Assembly (NCBI GenBank): GCA_046351235.1
Contig: JAXLYV010000005.1
Location: 62,001 to 126,000, forward strand
Source of the DNA: JBBSAT01 sp046351235
Lineage (GTDB): Bacteria; Myxococcota_A; Polyangia; Polyangiales; Sandaracinaceae
Direction: 5' to 3'
DNA length: 64,000 nt
Below are positions 17,482 to 26,791 of this stretch, piece by piece (position 1 is the stretch's first letter; every line of letters begins with the position of its first letter). Below the pieces are notes generated by a model. It saw only the letters and a list, made by a program, of their open reading frames with translations. It ran no database searches and was not told the DNA's origin. Position numbers and translations under genes: made by a program.

Positions 17482-18986
17482 GTAGCCGTTCACCGGGTCG
17501 CGGGTAGTAGCGACGGCATGAGCGTGCCTTGCTGAACTGCGCGACAGGCGTCGACGAGGAAGGCGAACACGGACGCCTTCTGCTGGCGTCGAGTCTGCGC
17601 GACGGTCATCACGCGCGACGCGAAGAGACAGCCGCGCTCGCTCTGCGAGCCCTGCGAGGTCTTGCGCCAGAGCACGAAGGGCCGGAGCGCACGCTCCGCG
17701 TGGTTGTTCGTGGGATCGACGCCCGGCACGCGGGCGAAGGAGAACAGCGCCTCGCGGTGCGCGAGCGCGTCCTCGCATGCGCCGGACACGCCGCGAAGAC
17801 GGAGCTCGGCGCCGCGGGCGAGCAGGTTCGTGATCGCCACCGAGTAGTAGTCGTCGACTCGCTGCGCGAAGACCGCGCGGGTCATCGTTCCGTCGCGGAT
17901 TCGATGCCACTCGCTGAGCATCGCCTGCGCGAACAGGAGCAGATGCTGGCCCAGCTCGCGGCCCTCGTCGTTGCGCTCGGAGAACGCGACGAACTTGCGG
18001 ACGAGGTGCGCCCAGCAGACCTGTCGTCGCTCCATGGCCCAGAATCCGAACTGCGAGCCGCGATCCGTGACGAGGAAGCCGGTGAGGCTGTCGAGGAGCG
18101 CGCGCACCGTCTTCGCGGTGCCGTCCGACGTGATGAAGAAGACCGTCACCAGCTTGGTGGCGATGGTCCACACGGGCGCGAGCACACCGCGCACTCGCCA
18201 CGTACTGCCGTCGAGATGCTTCACGCGTCGGCCGCGAACGTGCGCGACCGCCGCATCGACCGGCACCGCGATCGCATTCGACGCGCGCTCCTCGGCCTCG
18301 CTCAGCGCGCCGAGCGAGACCGGAATGCCGAACACCTCGACGAGCAGCTCGCGCAGCTGACGCCGGCTCATCCGCGCCGAGAGCAGATACGCGATCAGGC
18401 CGAGCAGCCGCGGGCCGAACATGTGCGCGGGCGTGCCCTCGGGCAGCGCGCCCCACGACGTCTCGCCGCAGCGGCGACACACGGCGCCGTGCATCCGGAT
18501 CTCGTGCACGTCCGGCGCCGGCACTGGCACGTCGAGCACCTGATGCACGCGCGGCGGCGCGTCGAGCGGCGCGAGCCGGCGCCCGCCGCAGCACGCACAC
18601 TCGGTCGGCCGTGTGTCGGTCACGCGCGTCGGCCGCAGCATCGTGCGCTTGTGCGGCTTGTGCCCCGGCTGCCCGCCGGGCCCGCGACCCGTGGACGGCT
18701 TGCTCGGGCGCGAGCCAGGAGGATCGGACGATGGCGGCTTGTTCGAGTTCGACGAGTTCTGCGCCGCCCGACCCTCGAGCTCCGCGACACGAGCCTCGAG
18801 CTTCGCGATCTTCGCGTCCTTCTCCGCGACGATCTCGAGGAGGCGTGCCACCTGCGCCTCCAGCCGCGCGATCCGCTCCTCGCTCGTGCTCACCCATCGA
18901 GTCGATCACGGCGCGATCAACATGTCGATCCCTCGACCGTGTCCGTCGTCACACGATCAACTCCGCTACACCCGGTGAACGGGTAC
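17482..18986 (-). mobile_element. Complete IS66-type insertion sequence, 1505 bp
   Basis: The ends read inward as gtagccgttcaccgggt on the left and gtacccgttcaccgggt on the right, 16 of 17 identical, starting with GTA as is usual for IS66 elements. An exact 8-bp duplication flanks it. The only gene is the tnpC-type transposase; the tnpA and tnpB accessory genes of classic IS66 are absent, as in the single-gene (ISBst12-type) group. The intact ends and gene point to a recent insertion. Confidence 0.92.
17490..18893 (-). CDS. IS66 family transposase (TnpC type)
   Basis: 467 residues, uninterrupted. The N-terminal 45 residues form a leucine-zipper-like coiled coil, followed by NSSNSNKPPSSD and the zinc-binding set CACCGG with CRRCG (about 100-145). 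The DDE catalytic core shows HLDGSTWRV for the first Asp, LVTDRGSQFGFW for the second, and NNHAERALRPFVLWRKTS for the Glu, ending with the family TRRQQKASVFAFL helix. The first Asp sits in DGST rather than the commoner DET. Its stop codon (17492-17490) lies inside the left terminal repeat. Confidence 0.93.
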   Translation of the reverse strand: MSTSEERIARLEAQVARLLEIVAEKDAKIAKLEARVAELEGRAAQNSSNSNKPPSSDPPGSRPSKPSTGRGPGGQPGHKPHKRTMLRPTRVTDTRPTECACCGGRRLAPLDAPPRVHQVLDVPVPAPDVHEIRMHGAVCRRCGETSWGALPEGTPAHMFGPRLLGLIAYLLSARMSRRQLRELLVEVFGIPVSLGALSEAEERASNAIAVPVDAAVAHVRGRRVKHLDGSTWRVRGVLAPVWTIATKLVTVFFITSDGTAKTVRALLDSLTGFLVTDRGSQFGFWAMERRQVCWAHLVRKFVAFSERNDEGRELGQHLLLFAQAMLSEWHRIRDGTMTRAVFAQRVDDYYSVAITNLLARGAELRLRGVSGACEDALAHREALFSFARVPGVDPTNNHAERALRPFVLWRKTSQGSQSERGCLFASRVMTVAQTRRQQKASVFAFLVDACRAVQQGTLMPSLLPATR

Positions 18987-18994
18987 GCGCCGGC
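18987..18994. repeat. IS66 target-site duplication, right copy
   Basis: gcgccggc immediately follows the right IS end and equals 17474-17481. Confidence 0.88.
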
Positions 18995-19368
18995 GGCGCA
19001 TCTGCGGTGAACGAAAATGGGGCCTCCCATCGAGTGATCGCCTGCCGCGCCGGGCGGGAGCGCCCCTTTGCCCACGCCTTGCGAGCGAACCGCGGCTCGC
19101 TGCGGAATGTGTTCAAACGAGGATCAACGGCTCACCCGCTACGGTCCCTACCGTCCGCGGGCTGCGCCCGCTCCCGTCCGGGCCCTCCGGGGTGAGCACT
19201 CCTGCCGTCGAAGCGTCGCACCCGCCCGACGCGGCCTGGTGATCGACCGCCAGATCGGTATCGAGCCATTCTCGACACTTAGACCTTCATTTTCGTACCA
19301 GGTTGGGCTGAGGGACTGCGGAGCTCGAGCAGGGACACCGCCTCTGCGATCGGTGTCCGCTCCGTTCG
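18995..19368. other. Remnant DNA and right inverted-repeat arm, no gene
   Basis: About 375 bp between the IS66 duplication and the VWA gene stop. It contains gaacgaaaatggggcc near 19010, which shares cgaaaatg with both inverted-repeat arms. There is a GC-rich stretch around 19150-19210 with no coding signal. It looks like the leftover of an older element. Confidence 0.5.
19280..19352 (-). repeat. Right arm of long imperfect inverted repeat
   Basis: Reverse complement of the 15883-15960 arm, with the same core ctgctcgagctccgcagtcc. Differences include a one-base indel near the ctggtacgaaaatg block and single substitutions. It ends 16 bp before the VWA gene stop codon. Confidence 0.85.
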
Positions 19369-20688
19369 TCAGAACACGATGGTCGGGCAGCCGAGGACGA
19401 TCTCGACCGTCGCCGAGCTCGCCAGCAGCTGATCGCAGATCGGGCCCTGGATGACGAGCGAGTGCGAGTCGGTGCCGGGCACGTAGTCCCACGAGTCCAT
19501 CGTGGGATCCGTGCCGCGCGCGAGCACCGTGCGGCTCTGGCCGGCGAACGTCACGCCGACGTTCACGCGCGCCGGATCGAAGTTGCCTGGATCGGTCCCG
19601 CGCGGAACCTCGAACACGCAGCTCTCCAGCAGGCGCCGCGCGATCTCGTCGAGCGCCGCCTCGAAGTCGGACTGGAACGAGCCGCCGGCCGCGTCGTAGT
19701 GGCAGCAGTTCGCCGCGCCGTCGCAGAGCGCGTCGTCGGGCCACACGGCGCAGAGCGGGCTCGCGGGCGGGAAGGGGCAGGCCATGGGCTGCTGGCAGGT
19801 CAGCGGGCTCGGGCAGTCGCCGTCCGTCACGCAGCCGCACTGGCCGGGGATGTGGATGCCGGCGACGGTCGAATCGCTGCACACGCCGCTCGCACAGTCG
19901 GCGGCCGACGTGCACGTCGCGCCCGTGCAGGCCGGGATGCAGGTGTCGTTGCGTGGCGTCCCGCCGTTGTAGGCGATGGTCGAGAGCTCGTTGTTCGTCT
20001 CGTCGAGGCCGACCGCGAACGTGAGGTAGCCGTGCGTCGCGTGCTCGTCGGCCACCTGCGCGAGCACCGCGTCGCGCTGATCGAGATCGCACGTCTCGGC
20101 GCCGTCGGTCACGAGGACGAGGCCGCGGCGGCCGGTCGTGTCGAGCGTGTCGAGGTAGTCGTAGCCGGCGCGGAGCGCGGCGAACATCGGAGTGTTGCCG
20201 CCGCTCGGATCCGCGCTCGCGAGGGCCGACGAGATCTGCGCGCGGCTCGTCGAGAGCGGCGCCACGTCCACGTGCGGAACGCTTCCCGGCGCGAGCGAGA
20301 TCGTGCACTCGTCGCCGCTCCCCGTCGGGAAGAGCAGCAAGCCCGCGGAGAGCTCGTCGGGAACGCCGGTGAGCACGTGGTCGATCGCCATCACGGCGAG
20401 GTCCCACTTCGTCGGGCCGGTGTCGCCGTTCGCGGGGTCGTCCATGCTGCCGCTGCGATCGAAGACGAGCAGCAGGCTGCCCGGCACTTGCTGCGTCGGG
20501 ATCGTCGAGATGCCGCACGCCGCGTCGGGATCGAAGGGATCGATGTGGCCGGCGTCGCCGCGCACGCGGCCATCGAGCGTGCCGCCGTCGAAGCCCTCGC
20601 CGGGGCCTCCGTCGCCGGTGCGGCGAGCCGCGGTGCAGGCCGGGAGCATCAGGAGCAGCGCCAAGCAGGGCAAGCGTAGGGCGGACAT
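19369..20688 (-). CDS. VWA-domain lipoprotein
   Basis: 439 residues. The signal peptide ends in the lipobox LPAC, followed by a Gly/Asp-rich linker. The von Willebrand A domain has its MIDAS motif as VFDRSGSMDD with the later GNTPMF threonine and LVTDGAET aspartate, so metal binding is likely. A cysteine-rich insert (about 255-350) holds many CXXXC-type pairs. ATG 20688 has GGAGG four bases upstream. It is probably a surface adhesion or sensing protein; the partner is unknown. Confidence 0.85.
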   Translation of the reverse strand: MSALRLPCLALLLMLPACTAARRTGDGGPGEGFDGGTLDGRVRGDAGHIDPFDPDAACGISTIPTQQVPGSLLLVFDRSGSMDDPANGDTGPTKWDLAVMAIDHVLTGVPDELSAGLLLFPTGSGDECTISLAPGSVPHVDVAPLSTSRAQISSALASADPSGGNTPMFAALRAGYDYLDTLDTTGRRGLVLVTDGAETCDLDQRDAVLAQVADEHATHGYLTFAVGLDETNNELSTIAYNGGTPRNDTCIPACTGATCTSAADCASGVCSDSTVAGIHIPGQCGCVTDGDCPSPLTCQQPMACPFPPASPLCAVWPDDALCDGAANCCHYDAAGGSFQSDFEAALDEIARRLLESCVFEVPRGTDPGNFDPARVNVGVTFAGQSRTVLARGTDPTMDSWDYVPGTDSHSLVIQGPICDQLLASSATVEIVLGCPTIVF

Positions 20689-20762
20689 CGTGCCTCCGAG
20701 GAAGGTCGAGTGGTCAGGATACCGTCGATCGCGGTGCGCAGGATCGACCGCTCGGTGTCGGC

Positions 20763-22406
20763 TCATTTCAGCGGGCGGAACTTGAGAGGCTTCGCGACGT
20801 TCTTCACCGCCGCCTCTTTCTCCTCGCCGAACTGGGACGCATCGCCGAGCGCCTCGACGAAGCCGTCCATGCAGAGGATCTCGCCGCCTTTCGCCTGGCC
20901 CTGCAGGCGGGCGGTGTTGTTCATGCCGCTCGAGAACCCCGTGAAGTCGGCGTCGGGACCGAACGTGCCGACGAAGAGCGGCGCGAAGTTGAGGCCGGTC
21001 GCCACGTCCACCGGCTGGCCGACGAGCTCGGGCAGCGCCTCGTGCGCCGAGAGCGAGCGCGTGAACTCGCGGATGCGCCGCGCCGCCGTCGCCGCGCGCC
21101 GACAGAGCTCCTCGGGCGACTCCTCGTAGAAGGGCGGGCCCCAGATCCCGATCACGCAGTCGCCGACCATCTTGTCGAACACGCCGCCCGTCTCCCAGAG
21201 GATCTCGACGACGCGCGCGCTCCAGGTGTCGACGAGGCGGCCGATCGCCTCGGGCGCCACCAGCACCTGCTCGGAGAGGCGCGTGAAGCCGCTGATGTCG
21301 GCGAACATGATCGCGCACGTGCGCTCGCGCGGCGCGAGGTACTTCTCGTCGTAGCCCTCCTCGCGCAGGAGGCGCTCGCAGACCTCTTTCGGGAAGCCCG
21401 TGCTCAGCCCCTTCCACTCGCGGTTGAAGTCCACGATGCGCTGGCGCAGCGAGTCGGCGAAGCGGTCGAGCAGATCGCGGTCGAAGGTGTTGAACTCGCC
21501 GCGGCGGCTCGTGACGATCAAGCGGCCGATGACGCGCGCGCTGCGGATGCCGGTGATCATCACCTCCTCGCGGAAGCGGCGGATGCCGAAGCGCTCGCGC
21601 ACCGGCTCGTCGTCGCCCGTCATCAGGCGGAAGGCGTGGCTGCGCATGAACGCGTCCACGTCGCCGTCGGAGCGCACGCTCGAGTCGTGCACGAGCTCCC
21701 GGTTCTTGAGGATCTTGTACCGGAGCGTGTTGCCCGAGACGTCGTCCTCGTGGCGGAAGACGAGGATCATGTCCTCGAAGGGGATGTTCTCGCGCAGCAC
21801 GCCCAGCGCGCGCGCGAGCCCCGAGTCGAGCACCGGATCGCGCAGCGCTTCGCTCATCGCGGCGGTCAGCATCGACTTCTTGCGTGAGACCGCGATCGAG
21901 GCGAGGTGGTTGTCGATCTCCTCGGCGAACGTGTCGAGCAGGTCCGCGAGGCGCTGGCGCTCGGCCTCGTCGGCCTCGCCGGGCACCACGATCGCGGTGG
22001 CACCGAAGGGCTCGCCGGCGACGTCGAGCGCCTGGGCCACCAGCGTCGCGGGAGCGCCGTCGAGCGTGACCGCGTGGAAGGCGGGGCTCGAGGCCTCGAC
22101 CTCGGCCGCCAGCCTGTCGGCGTCGAGTGGCAGCTCGGCGCTCTCGCCCGTCGCGTGCACGAAGTCGTGCAGCGCGAGCGACTCGTCGTAGGTGCGCATG
22201 AACGCGAGGCTCGCGCCCGTGCGCGCGCAGAGCGCGGGGAGCACGAGGCGGAGCGTGTGATCGACGGGCAGCCGATCGCGGATCGCGATCTCGGCCAGGT
22301 CGTCGATCGCGTCGTTGAGCTCCCAGCGCTCGCGCAGGAGCGCGACCTCGCGCTCGAGCTCGGCGATGCGCTTCTTCATCTCTTCCGGGGTGGCGGCGTC
22401 GGTCAT
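20763..22406 (-). CDS. Class III adenylate/guanylate cyclase with GAF-like sensor
   Basis: 547 residues, no membrane helix. A short N-terminal coiled coil (EEMKKRIAELEREVALLRER) leads into a GAF-like region (about 40-190) and a second regulatory region. From about residue 360 comes the cyclase domain: FADISGFTRLSEQ carries the first metal Asp, VFDKMVGDCVIGIWGPP the substrate Lys and second metal Asp, and SGMNNTARLQ the transition-state Asn/Arg. All catalytic positions are present, so it should make cyclic nucleotide in the cytoplasm. Base specificity is not certain. It lies 69 bp from the UspA gene on the same strand. Confidence 0.88.
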   Translation of the reverse strand: MTDAATPEEMKKRIAELEREVALLRERWELNDAIDDLAEIAIRDRLPVDHTLRLVLPALCARTGASLAFMRTYDESLALHDFVHATGESAELPLDADRLAAEVEASSPAFHAVTLDGAPATLVAQALDVAGEPFGATAIVVPGEADEAERQRLADLLDTFAEEIDNHLASIAVSRKKSMLTAAMSEALRDPVLDSGLARALGVLRENIPFEDMILVFRHEDDVSGNTLRYKILKNRELVHDSSVRSDGDVDAFMRSHAFRLMTGDDEPVRERFGIRRFREEVMITGIRSARVIGRLIVTSRRGEFNTFDRDLLDRFADSLRQRIVDFNREWKGLSTGFPKEVCERLLREEGYDEKYLAPRERTCAIMFADISGFTRLSEQVLVAPEAIGRLVDTWSARVVEILWETGGVFDKMVGDCVIGIWGPPFYEESPEELCRRAATAARRIREFTRSLSAHEALPELVGQPVDVATGLNFAPLFVGTFGPDADFTGFSSGMNNTARLQGQAKGGEILCMDGFVEALGDASQFGEEKEAAVKNVAKPLKFRPLK

Positions 22407-22475
22407 CGGCGAGCGCAGTCTACCGCGACCGCGCTCGCCTTCGCGCCGTCTACGAAGAGGGCGGGGCCGAGCGCT

Positions 22476-22931
22476 TCAGTTCTTGGCCTTCGAGCGCAGG
22501 GTGAGCACCGGGCAGTCGGCGCGGCGCACCACCTCTTCGGCCACGCTGCCGATCAGGAAGCGGCCCACGCCGGTCCGGCCGTGCGTGGCGACCACGATCA
22601 GGTCGGCCTTCACGTGCTCGGCGTAGTGGCAGATCCCATCGGCGGGCTTGCGGCTCGTGGTGACGGCGACGCGCGGCTTGGCGTCGGGGATGACGCGCGC
22701 CACCAGCGCATCGAGGTCGGCGTGCAGCTTCGCGCGCGTCTCTTCGTCCGCCATCCAGAGGCCGGTCGCTTCGTCACGCACGAGGGCCTTGCTGTCGGGC
22801 GGCACGAAGACGTGCATCACGTAGAGCGTCGCTTGGTTCTGGCCCGCGAGGATCGCGGCCGCGCGCAGCGCGAGCTCGGAGGCCTCGGAGAAGTCCGTCG
22901 CGACGACGATCGATTGCGCAAGCTTGCTCAT
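22476..22931 (-). CDS. Universal stress protein UspA family
   Basis: 151 residues. SIVVATDFSEASELALRAA is the UspA opening strand-helix, and VVATHGRTGVGRFLIGSVAEEVVRRA contains the ATP-binding G-2X-G-9X-G(S/T) pattern, followed by CPVLTLR. It therefore probably binds ATP. It is just upstream of the cyclase gene on the same strand, which may place it in a stress-signalling unit. Start ATG 22931. Confidence 0.92.
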   Translation of the reverse strand: MSKLAQSIVVATDFSEASELALRAAAILAGQNQATLYVMHVFVPPDSKALVRDEATGLWMADEETRAKLHADLDALVARVIPDAKPRVAVTTSRKPADGICHYAEHVKADLIVVATHGRTGVGRFLIGSVAEEVVRRADCPVLTLRSKAKN

Positions 22932-23146
22932 GGGGCGGGTGTAACACGTCGCGGGCCCCGTTCGATCGCCTCCGTGTCGGTCACCGCTCCTGCTCTCCGA
23001 GCCGCCGCGCTCCCCGCGACCGTGACGGCTCCGCGAGCGGGCGGAGCCCAGAATCATCCATGTTTCTGGGGGCGGTGCCGTCTCTGTCAGTCGATTTCAG
23101 CCGAAGTTCCTCATGGGAGCCAAGCCGCCCGTGTCAGAAAACGGGT

Positions 23147-24862
23147 ATGACGTCGTACGCGGGCGCTCCGTGGTGCTTCGTGCTCGTCGCCCTGGCGACG
23201 GCGTCGGCCGGGTGCTCACTCGTCGTGCCGGCCTCGCGGCGGAGCTCCGAGCACGACGCCGGGAAGTCCGACGCATCGACCGATGCCGGTCGCGAAGCAG
23301 GGAGCGGCGATGGCGGATTCCCGGATGCACGCATCCCGGATGCGGCGTTCGACGGCGGGGCCCTCGACGCGTCCTCGGGCGACGCTGGTGAGCTCCTCGA
23401 TGCGGGCATCCCCGACGCCGGCGGCGATGTTCCCGACGGCGCGCTGCAGGACGCTTTCGGCCTCGATGCGCCCGCTGCGCCCGATGCCTGCACTCCCGTC
23501 ACCGGCTACCGCGACGAGGACGGGGACGGGATCGGAGCCGGAACCCTCGTCTCCGGATGTGCCGAGAGCGGGCGGGTGCTCGTCGCGCGCGGGGACGACT
23601 GCAACGATGCGCGGAGCGACGTGTTCCCGGATGCGACCGACGAGCTCTGTGACGGCGTCGACGCGGACTGCGATGGCATCCTCGATCCGGCCGAGCCGGC
23701 GGTGGGCGCGGCTTGCCCGTGGCGACGCTGCGCGACGAGCGGCGCCACGACGGCCTGCGACGAGCCGGTCCAGCTCGTGGGCGGGGGCTTCCACACCTGC
23801 GCTCGACTCGGCGTCTCGGGAGACCTCTGGTGCTGGGGATCGAACGACGCCGGGCAGCTCGGCGTCGCGGCGGGAAGCGACGTGTCGACGCCGATCCGCT
23901 CCCGCTACACCGACGTCCGGGACGCGTGCGCGAGCGTCGCCTACACCTGCGTCGTCCTCGCCGGACGGGTCGAGTGCTTCGGCGTGGGCCCGCTCTCGAC
24001 CGGGGCGGACCCGTGGACGCGCACCGTCGACGCGGTCGAGGTCGCCTGTGGGTACAACCACGTCTGCGTCCGCACCACCACCGGCAACGTGCGGTGTGCG
24101 GGGCTCAACGGGAACGCGGGCGTCGCGACCGGGCAGGTCGGGATCCCCGCGTCGATGGGCCCCGGCGTGTTCCCCGACCTCGTCGCGGTCCCGCTCCCTT
24201 CGGACGCGGCCCAGCTCGCGCTCGGCAGCAACTTCTCGTGCGCCCTGCTGTCGGACGGCACGATCCAGTGCTGGGGTGCCGACGGGGGGATCCTCGGGCG
24301 TGGCGCCGCGACGACCAGCGGCGTGACGCACGTTCCTGCGCCGGTGGAGGCCCCCGGTGTCGCGTTCGTCGAGGTCGTCGCCAGCAACTACTCGGCCTGC
24401 GCACGTACCTCGACGAGCGTCGCGTGCTGGGGCTACGCCCGGAGCTTCCAGCTTCTCGACCTCGGTGACGTGCCGGCGTTCCGCACCGCGCCCACGACGG
24501 CGCCCGGGAGGGTCTTCGCGCAGCTCGCGGGCGGCACCGGTCATCTCTGCGGCATCGACGCCGCCGGGACCGCGAGCTGTTGGGGTGTCGACAACACGTT
24601 CGCGCACGGGCGCTCCCCGCGCGCGTCCACCACGACGTCGACCGCGGCGCCGGCGCTCCCACGACCGGGCCCGAGCGCTCTCGCGGTGGACGCGATCGCG
24701 CTCGGTCATGCCGATGATCCAGCGGGCCGCGGGGTCGGCGGCCACTCGTGCGCGATCGAGCGCGGCACGGGGGAGGTCTGGTGCTGGGGCTCGAACAACC
24801 ACGGCCAGTGCGGCGCGCCCGCGGCGCCCACGCTGCCCGATGCGGTGAGGGTGGTGCCATGA
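23147..24862 (+). CDS. RCC1-repeat lipoprotein with MopE-like metal-binding motif
   Basis: 571 residues. The signal peptide ends at the lipobox ASAGC. A low-complexity Asp/Ala/Gly linker (about 25-125) follows, then DEDGDGIGAG, GDDCNDARSDVFPDATDELCDG and DADCDGILD, the acidic repeats seen in MopE-type putative metal-binding proteins. The rest has about seven RCC1-type blades marked by LWCWGSN, IQCWGAD, ASCWGVD and VWCWGSNNHGQCG, each with conserved Cys. It is probably exported and surface-exposed. ATG 23147 is chosen for the signal peptide. Its stop overlaps the start of the TPR gene. Confidence 0.85.
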   Translation: MTSYAGAPWCFVLVALATASAGCSLVVPASRRSSEHDAGKSDASTDAGREAGSGDGGFPDARIPDAAFDGGALDASSGDAGELLDAGIPDAGGDVPDGALQDAFGLDAPAAPDACTPVTGYRDEDGDGIGAGTLVSGCAESGRVLVARGDDCNDARSDVFPDATDELCDGVDADCDGILDPAEPAVGAACPWRRCATSGATTACDEPVQLVGGGFHTCARLGVSGDLWCWGSNDAGQLGVAAGSDVSTPIRSRYTDVRDACASVAYTCVVLAGRVECFGVGPLSTGADPWTRTVDAVEVACGYNHVCVRTTTGNVRCAGLNGNAGVATGQVGIPASMGPGVFPDLVAVPLPSDAAQLALGSNFSCALLSDGTIQCWGADGGILGRGAATTSGVTHVPAPVEAPGVAFVEVVASNYSACARTSTSVACWGYARSFQLLDLGDVPAFRTAPTTAPGRVFAQLAGGTGHLCGIDAAGTASCWGVDNTFAHGRSPRASTTTSTAAPALPRPGPSALAVDAIALGHADDPAGRGVGGHSCAIERGTGEVWCWGSNNHGQCGAPAAPTLPDAVRVVP

Positions 24863-25701
24863 GCTCCGAGAACGACGCCGCGCGATGCGATGCCTCCGGG
24901 CGACCGCGCTCTCAGGTCCCCTGCGCACGACTCCCCGCTCTCGTCGTCGCGCTCGCATCGGCAACGCTGCTCTGGCTCGCCTCGCCGACGGCGCACGCGC
25001 AGTCGTCGCCTTCGGCGGCCGACGAGCGCGGCCAGCTCCACTTCCAGGCCGGCAACGACTCCTACCATCGTGGCGACTACGAGAGCGCGCTCCGCGAGTT
25101 CCGGATCGCGCTCGAGCTGAGCGGGCGTGCCGAGCTCCACTTCAACCTCGCCTCGTGTCTCGAGCGTCTCGATCGCGAGCAGGAGGCCGCCGACGAGCTC
25201 GAGGCCTACCTCGCGGCCGCCCCCGAAGCGCCCAACCGCGACGCGCTCGCCGAGCGCGTGACCCGGCTGCGCGCTCGCGCCGCTGCGCACGAGGCGACCC
25301 CGCCGAGCGATCCACCGCTCGCGCCGATGGAGCAGGAGGGCGCGGGAAGCTCGTCCGAGGGGGCCGTGTCGCCGACGAGCGCCGAAGCTCCCGCCGCGCA
25401 GCCGCATCCGGTGGGATGGGTGGTGCTCGGTACCGGCGCCGCGAGCCTGATCGCTTTCGCGGTGCTGGGAGGTCTCGCGCTGGCCGAGGACGACGCGCTC
25501 GCGCGCGAGTGTGGCCTCGCGTGCAGCCCCGCACGCGTGTCCACGCTCGAGACCCTCGACCTCGGCGCCGACGTGACGCTCGGGGTCGGCCTCGGGCTGG
25601 TGACTCTCGGCGTCGTCCTGGCTCTCACGGTGCAGGAGTCGACGCCCTCTACCGGCGTATCGCTCTCGCTCGGCCCCTCGGGGCTCACGGTCCGCTTCTG
25701 A
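24859..25701 (+). CDS. TPR-containing exported membrane protein
   Basis: 280 residues. A hydrophobic signal sequence ends near AHAQSS. Two TPR-like helical repeats follow (FQAGNDSYHRGDYESALREF and HFNLASCLERLDREQEAADEL), then a Pro/Ala-rich linker and two hydrophobic helices at the C-terminus (about 195-215 and 235-260). ATG 24859 overlaps the previous stop (ATGA), so it is coupled to the RCC1 lipoprotein and probably works with it in the envelope. The layout is common in myxobacteria; the function is unknown. Confidence 0.8.
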   Translation: MSSENDAARCDASGRPRSQVPCARLPALVVALASATLLWLASPTAHAQSSPSAADERGQLHFQAGNDSYHRGDYESALREFRIALELSGRAELHFNLASCLERLDREQEAADELEAYLAAAPEAPNRDALAERVTRLRARAAAHEATPPSDPPLAPMEQEGAGSSSEGAVSPTSAEAPAAQPHPVGWVVLGTGAASLIAFAVLGGLALAEDDALARECGLACSPARVSTLETLDLGADVTLGVGLGLVTLGVVLALTVQESTPSTGVSLSLGPSGLTVRF

Positions 25702-25810
25702 CGAGCGGGTACCGCGCGAGCCGCCGCGGCGGCTTGGTCCGTTGCGGAGCGCTCGCGCTCCGGTGATTGGATCCTGGCGGTCCGACCCGCGCGCGACCAG
25801 CATCGAGGCC

Positions 25811-26746
25811 ATGTCGACCGCGCCCGCGTCTCCGTCTCGAGCGTCGCGGGTCGACCCCTGGCTCCTCGCGTCGCTCGCGGCCGTCTACCTGATCTGGAGC
25901 ACGACGTACCTCGCGATCCGTGTCGCCGTGCAGACGCTCCCGCCCTTTCTCACGGCGGGCGTCCGCTACCTCGCGGCGGGGTCGGTGCTGATGGGGATCG
26001 CGCGGATCCGCGGCGAGAAGCTCCCGCCCGCCCGCGCCTGGGCCGCGTCGGCCGTGGTCGCGTTGCTCTTCTTCGTCGTCGGCAACGGGTTCGTCGCCGT
26101 CGCCTCGGTGCAGATCGGCTCGGGCGTGGTGGCCGTCGTGTGCGCGACCATGCCCCTCTGGGGCGCGGTGATGATGCCGCTCGTGGGCGAGCGCGTCTCG
26201 GCGCGCGAGTGGGTCGGTCTCGGGGTCGGTTTCCTCGGCGTCGTGGTGCTCGCGCTCGGCGGCGATCTGCACGCCGACGCGACCTCGGCGGGCCTGCTGC
26301 TGCTCGCGCCGATCGGGTGGGCGCTCGGCTCGGTGCTCGTGCGCAAGCTCGCCGTGGGCAAGGGCGTGATGGGGAGCGCCATGCAGATGGTCTCGGGCGG
26401 CGCGCTCACGCTCGTGGTCTCGCGCCTGCGCGGCGAGCCCATTCCGGACCACGTGGCCCCGGAAGCGGCGCTCGCGGTGATCTACCTCGCGAGCCTCGGC
26501 TCGCTCGTCGGGATCACGGCGTACAACTACCTCTTGGTGCACGCGCGGCCGGCGCTCGCGATGAGCTACGCATACGTGAACCCGGTGCTCGCCGTCGTCA
26601 TCGGCGCATGGGTCGGGCACGAGACCATCTCGTACCGTGTCGGCCTGGCGATCTTGCTGATCCTGCCGGCCGTCTTCGCGATCGTCGCGCGACCCCGAGG
26701 AGATGGGGCGAAACCGCCTGTCGTGACCTCGCGCGTCGAGACCTGA
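25811..26746 (+). CDS. DMT/EamA family exporter (YedA-like)
   Basis: 311 residues with ten predicted membrane helices in two EamA halves. The start LIWSTTYLAIRVAVQTLPPF is close to YedA-type exporters, and the second half has the family signature LGSLVGITAYNYLL. Length matches the family. It should export a metabolite or drug-like compound across the inner membrane. ATG 25811 is preferred because the first helix follows directly. Unlinked to neighbours by spacing. Confidence 0.9.
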   Translation: MSTAPASPSRASRVDPWLLASLAAVYLIWSTTYLAIRVAVQTLPPFLTAGVRYLAAGSVLMGIARIRGEKLPPARAWAASAVVALLFFVVGNGFVAVASVQIGSGVVAVVCATMPLWGAVMMPLVGERVSAREWVGLGVGFLGVVVLALGGDLHADATSAGLLLLAPIGWALGSVLVRKLAVGKGVMGSAMQMVSGGALTLVVSRLRGEPIPDHVAPEAALAVIYLASLGSLVGITAYNYLLVHARPALAMSYAYVNPVLAVVIGAWVGHETISYRVGLAILLILPAVFAIVARPRGDGAKPPVVTSRVET

Positions 26747-26791
26747 CCGTTTCTTTGACGGGCGGGCCCGGGCCTTCCGACCATTCGGATC

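Larger units (their letters stand above)
15883..19352. mobile_element. Mobile-element island bounded by imperfect inverted repeats
   Basis: About 3.47 kb between the convergent SurA and VWA genes. It carries a decayed IS110 transposase and an intact IS66-type element, and is bounded by inverted-repeat arms (15883-15960 and 19280-19352). No target duplication is evident outside the arms. The island may be an older transposon into which other elements jumped, or two end fragments of one element family; the sequence alone does not decide. Confidence 0.6.
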
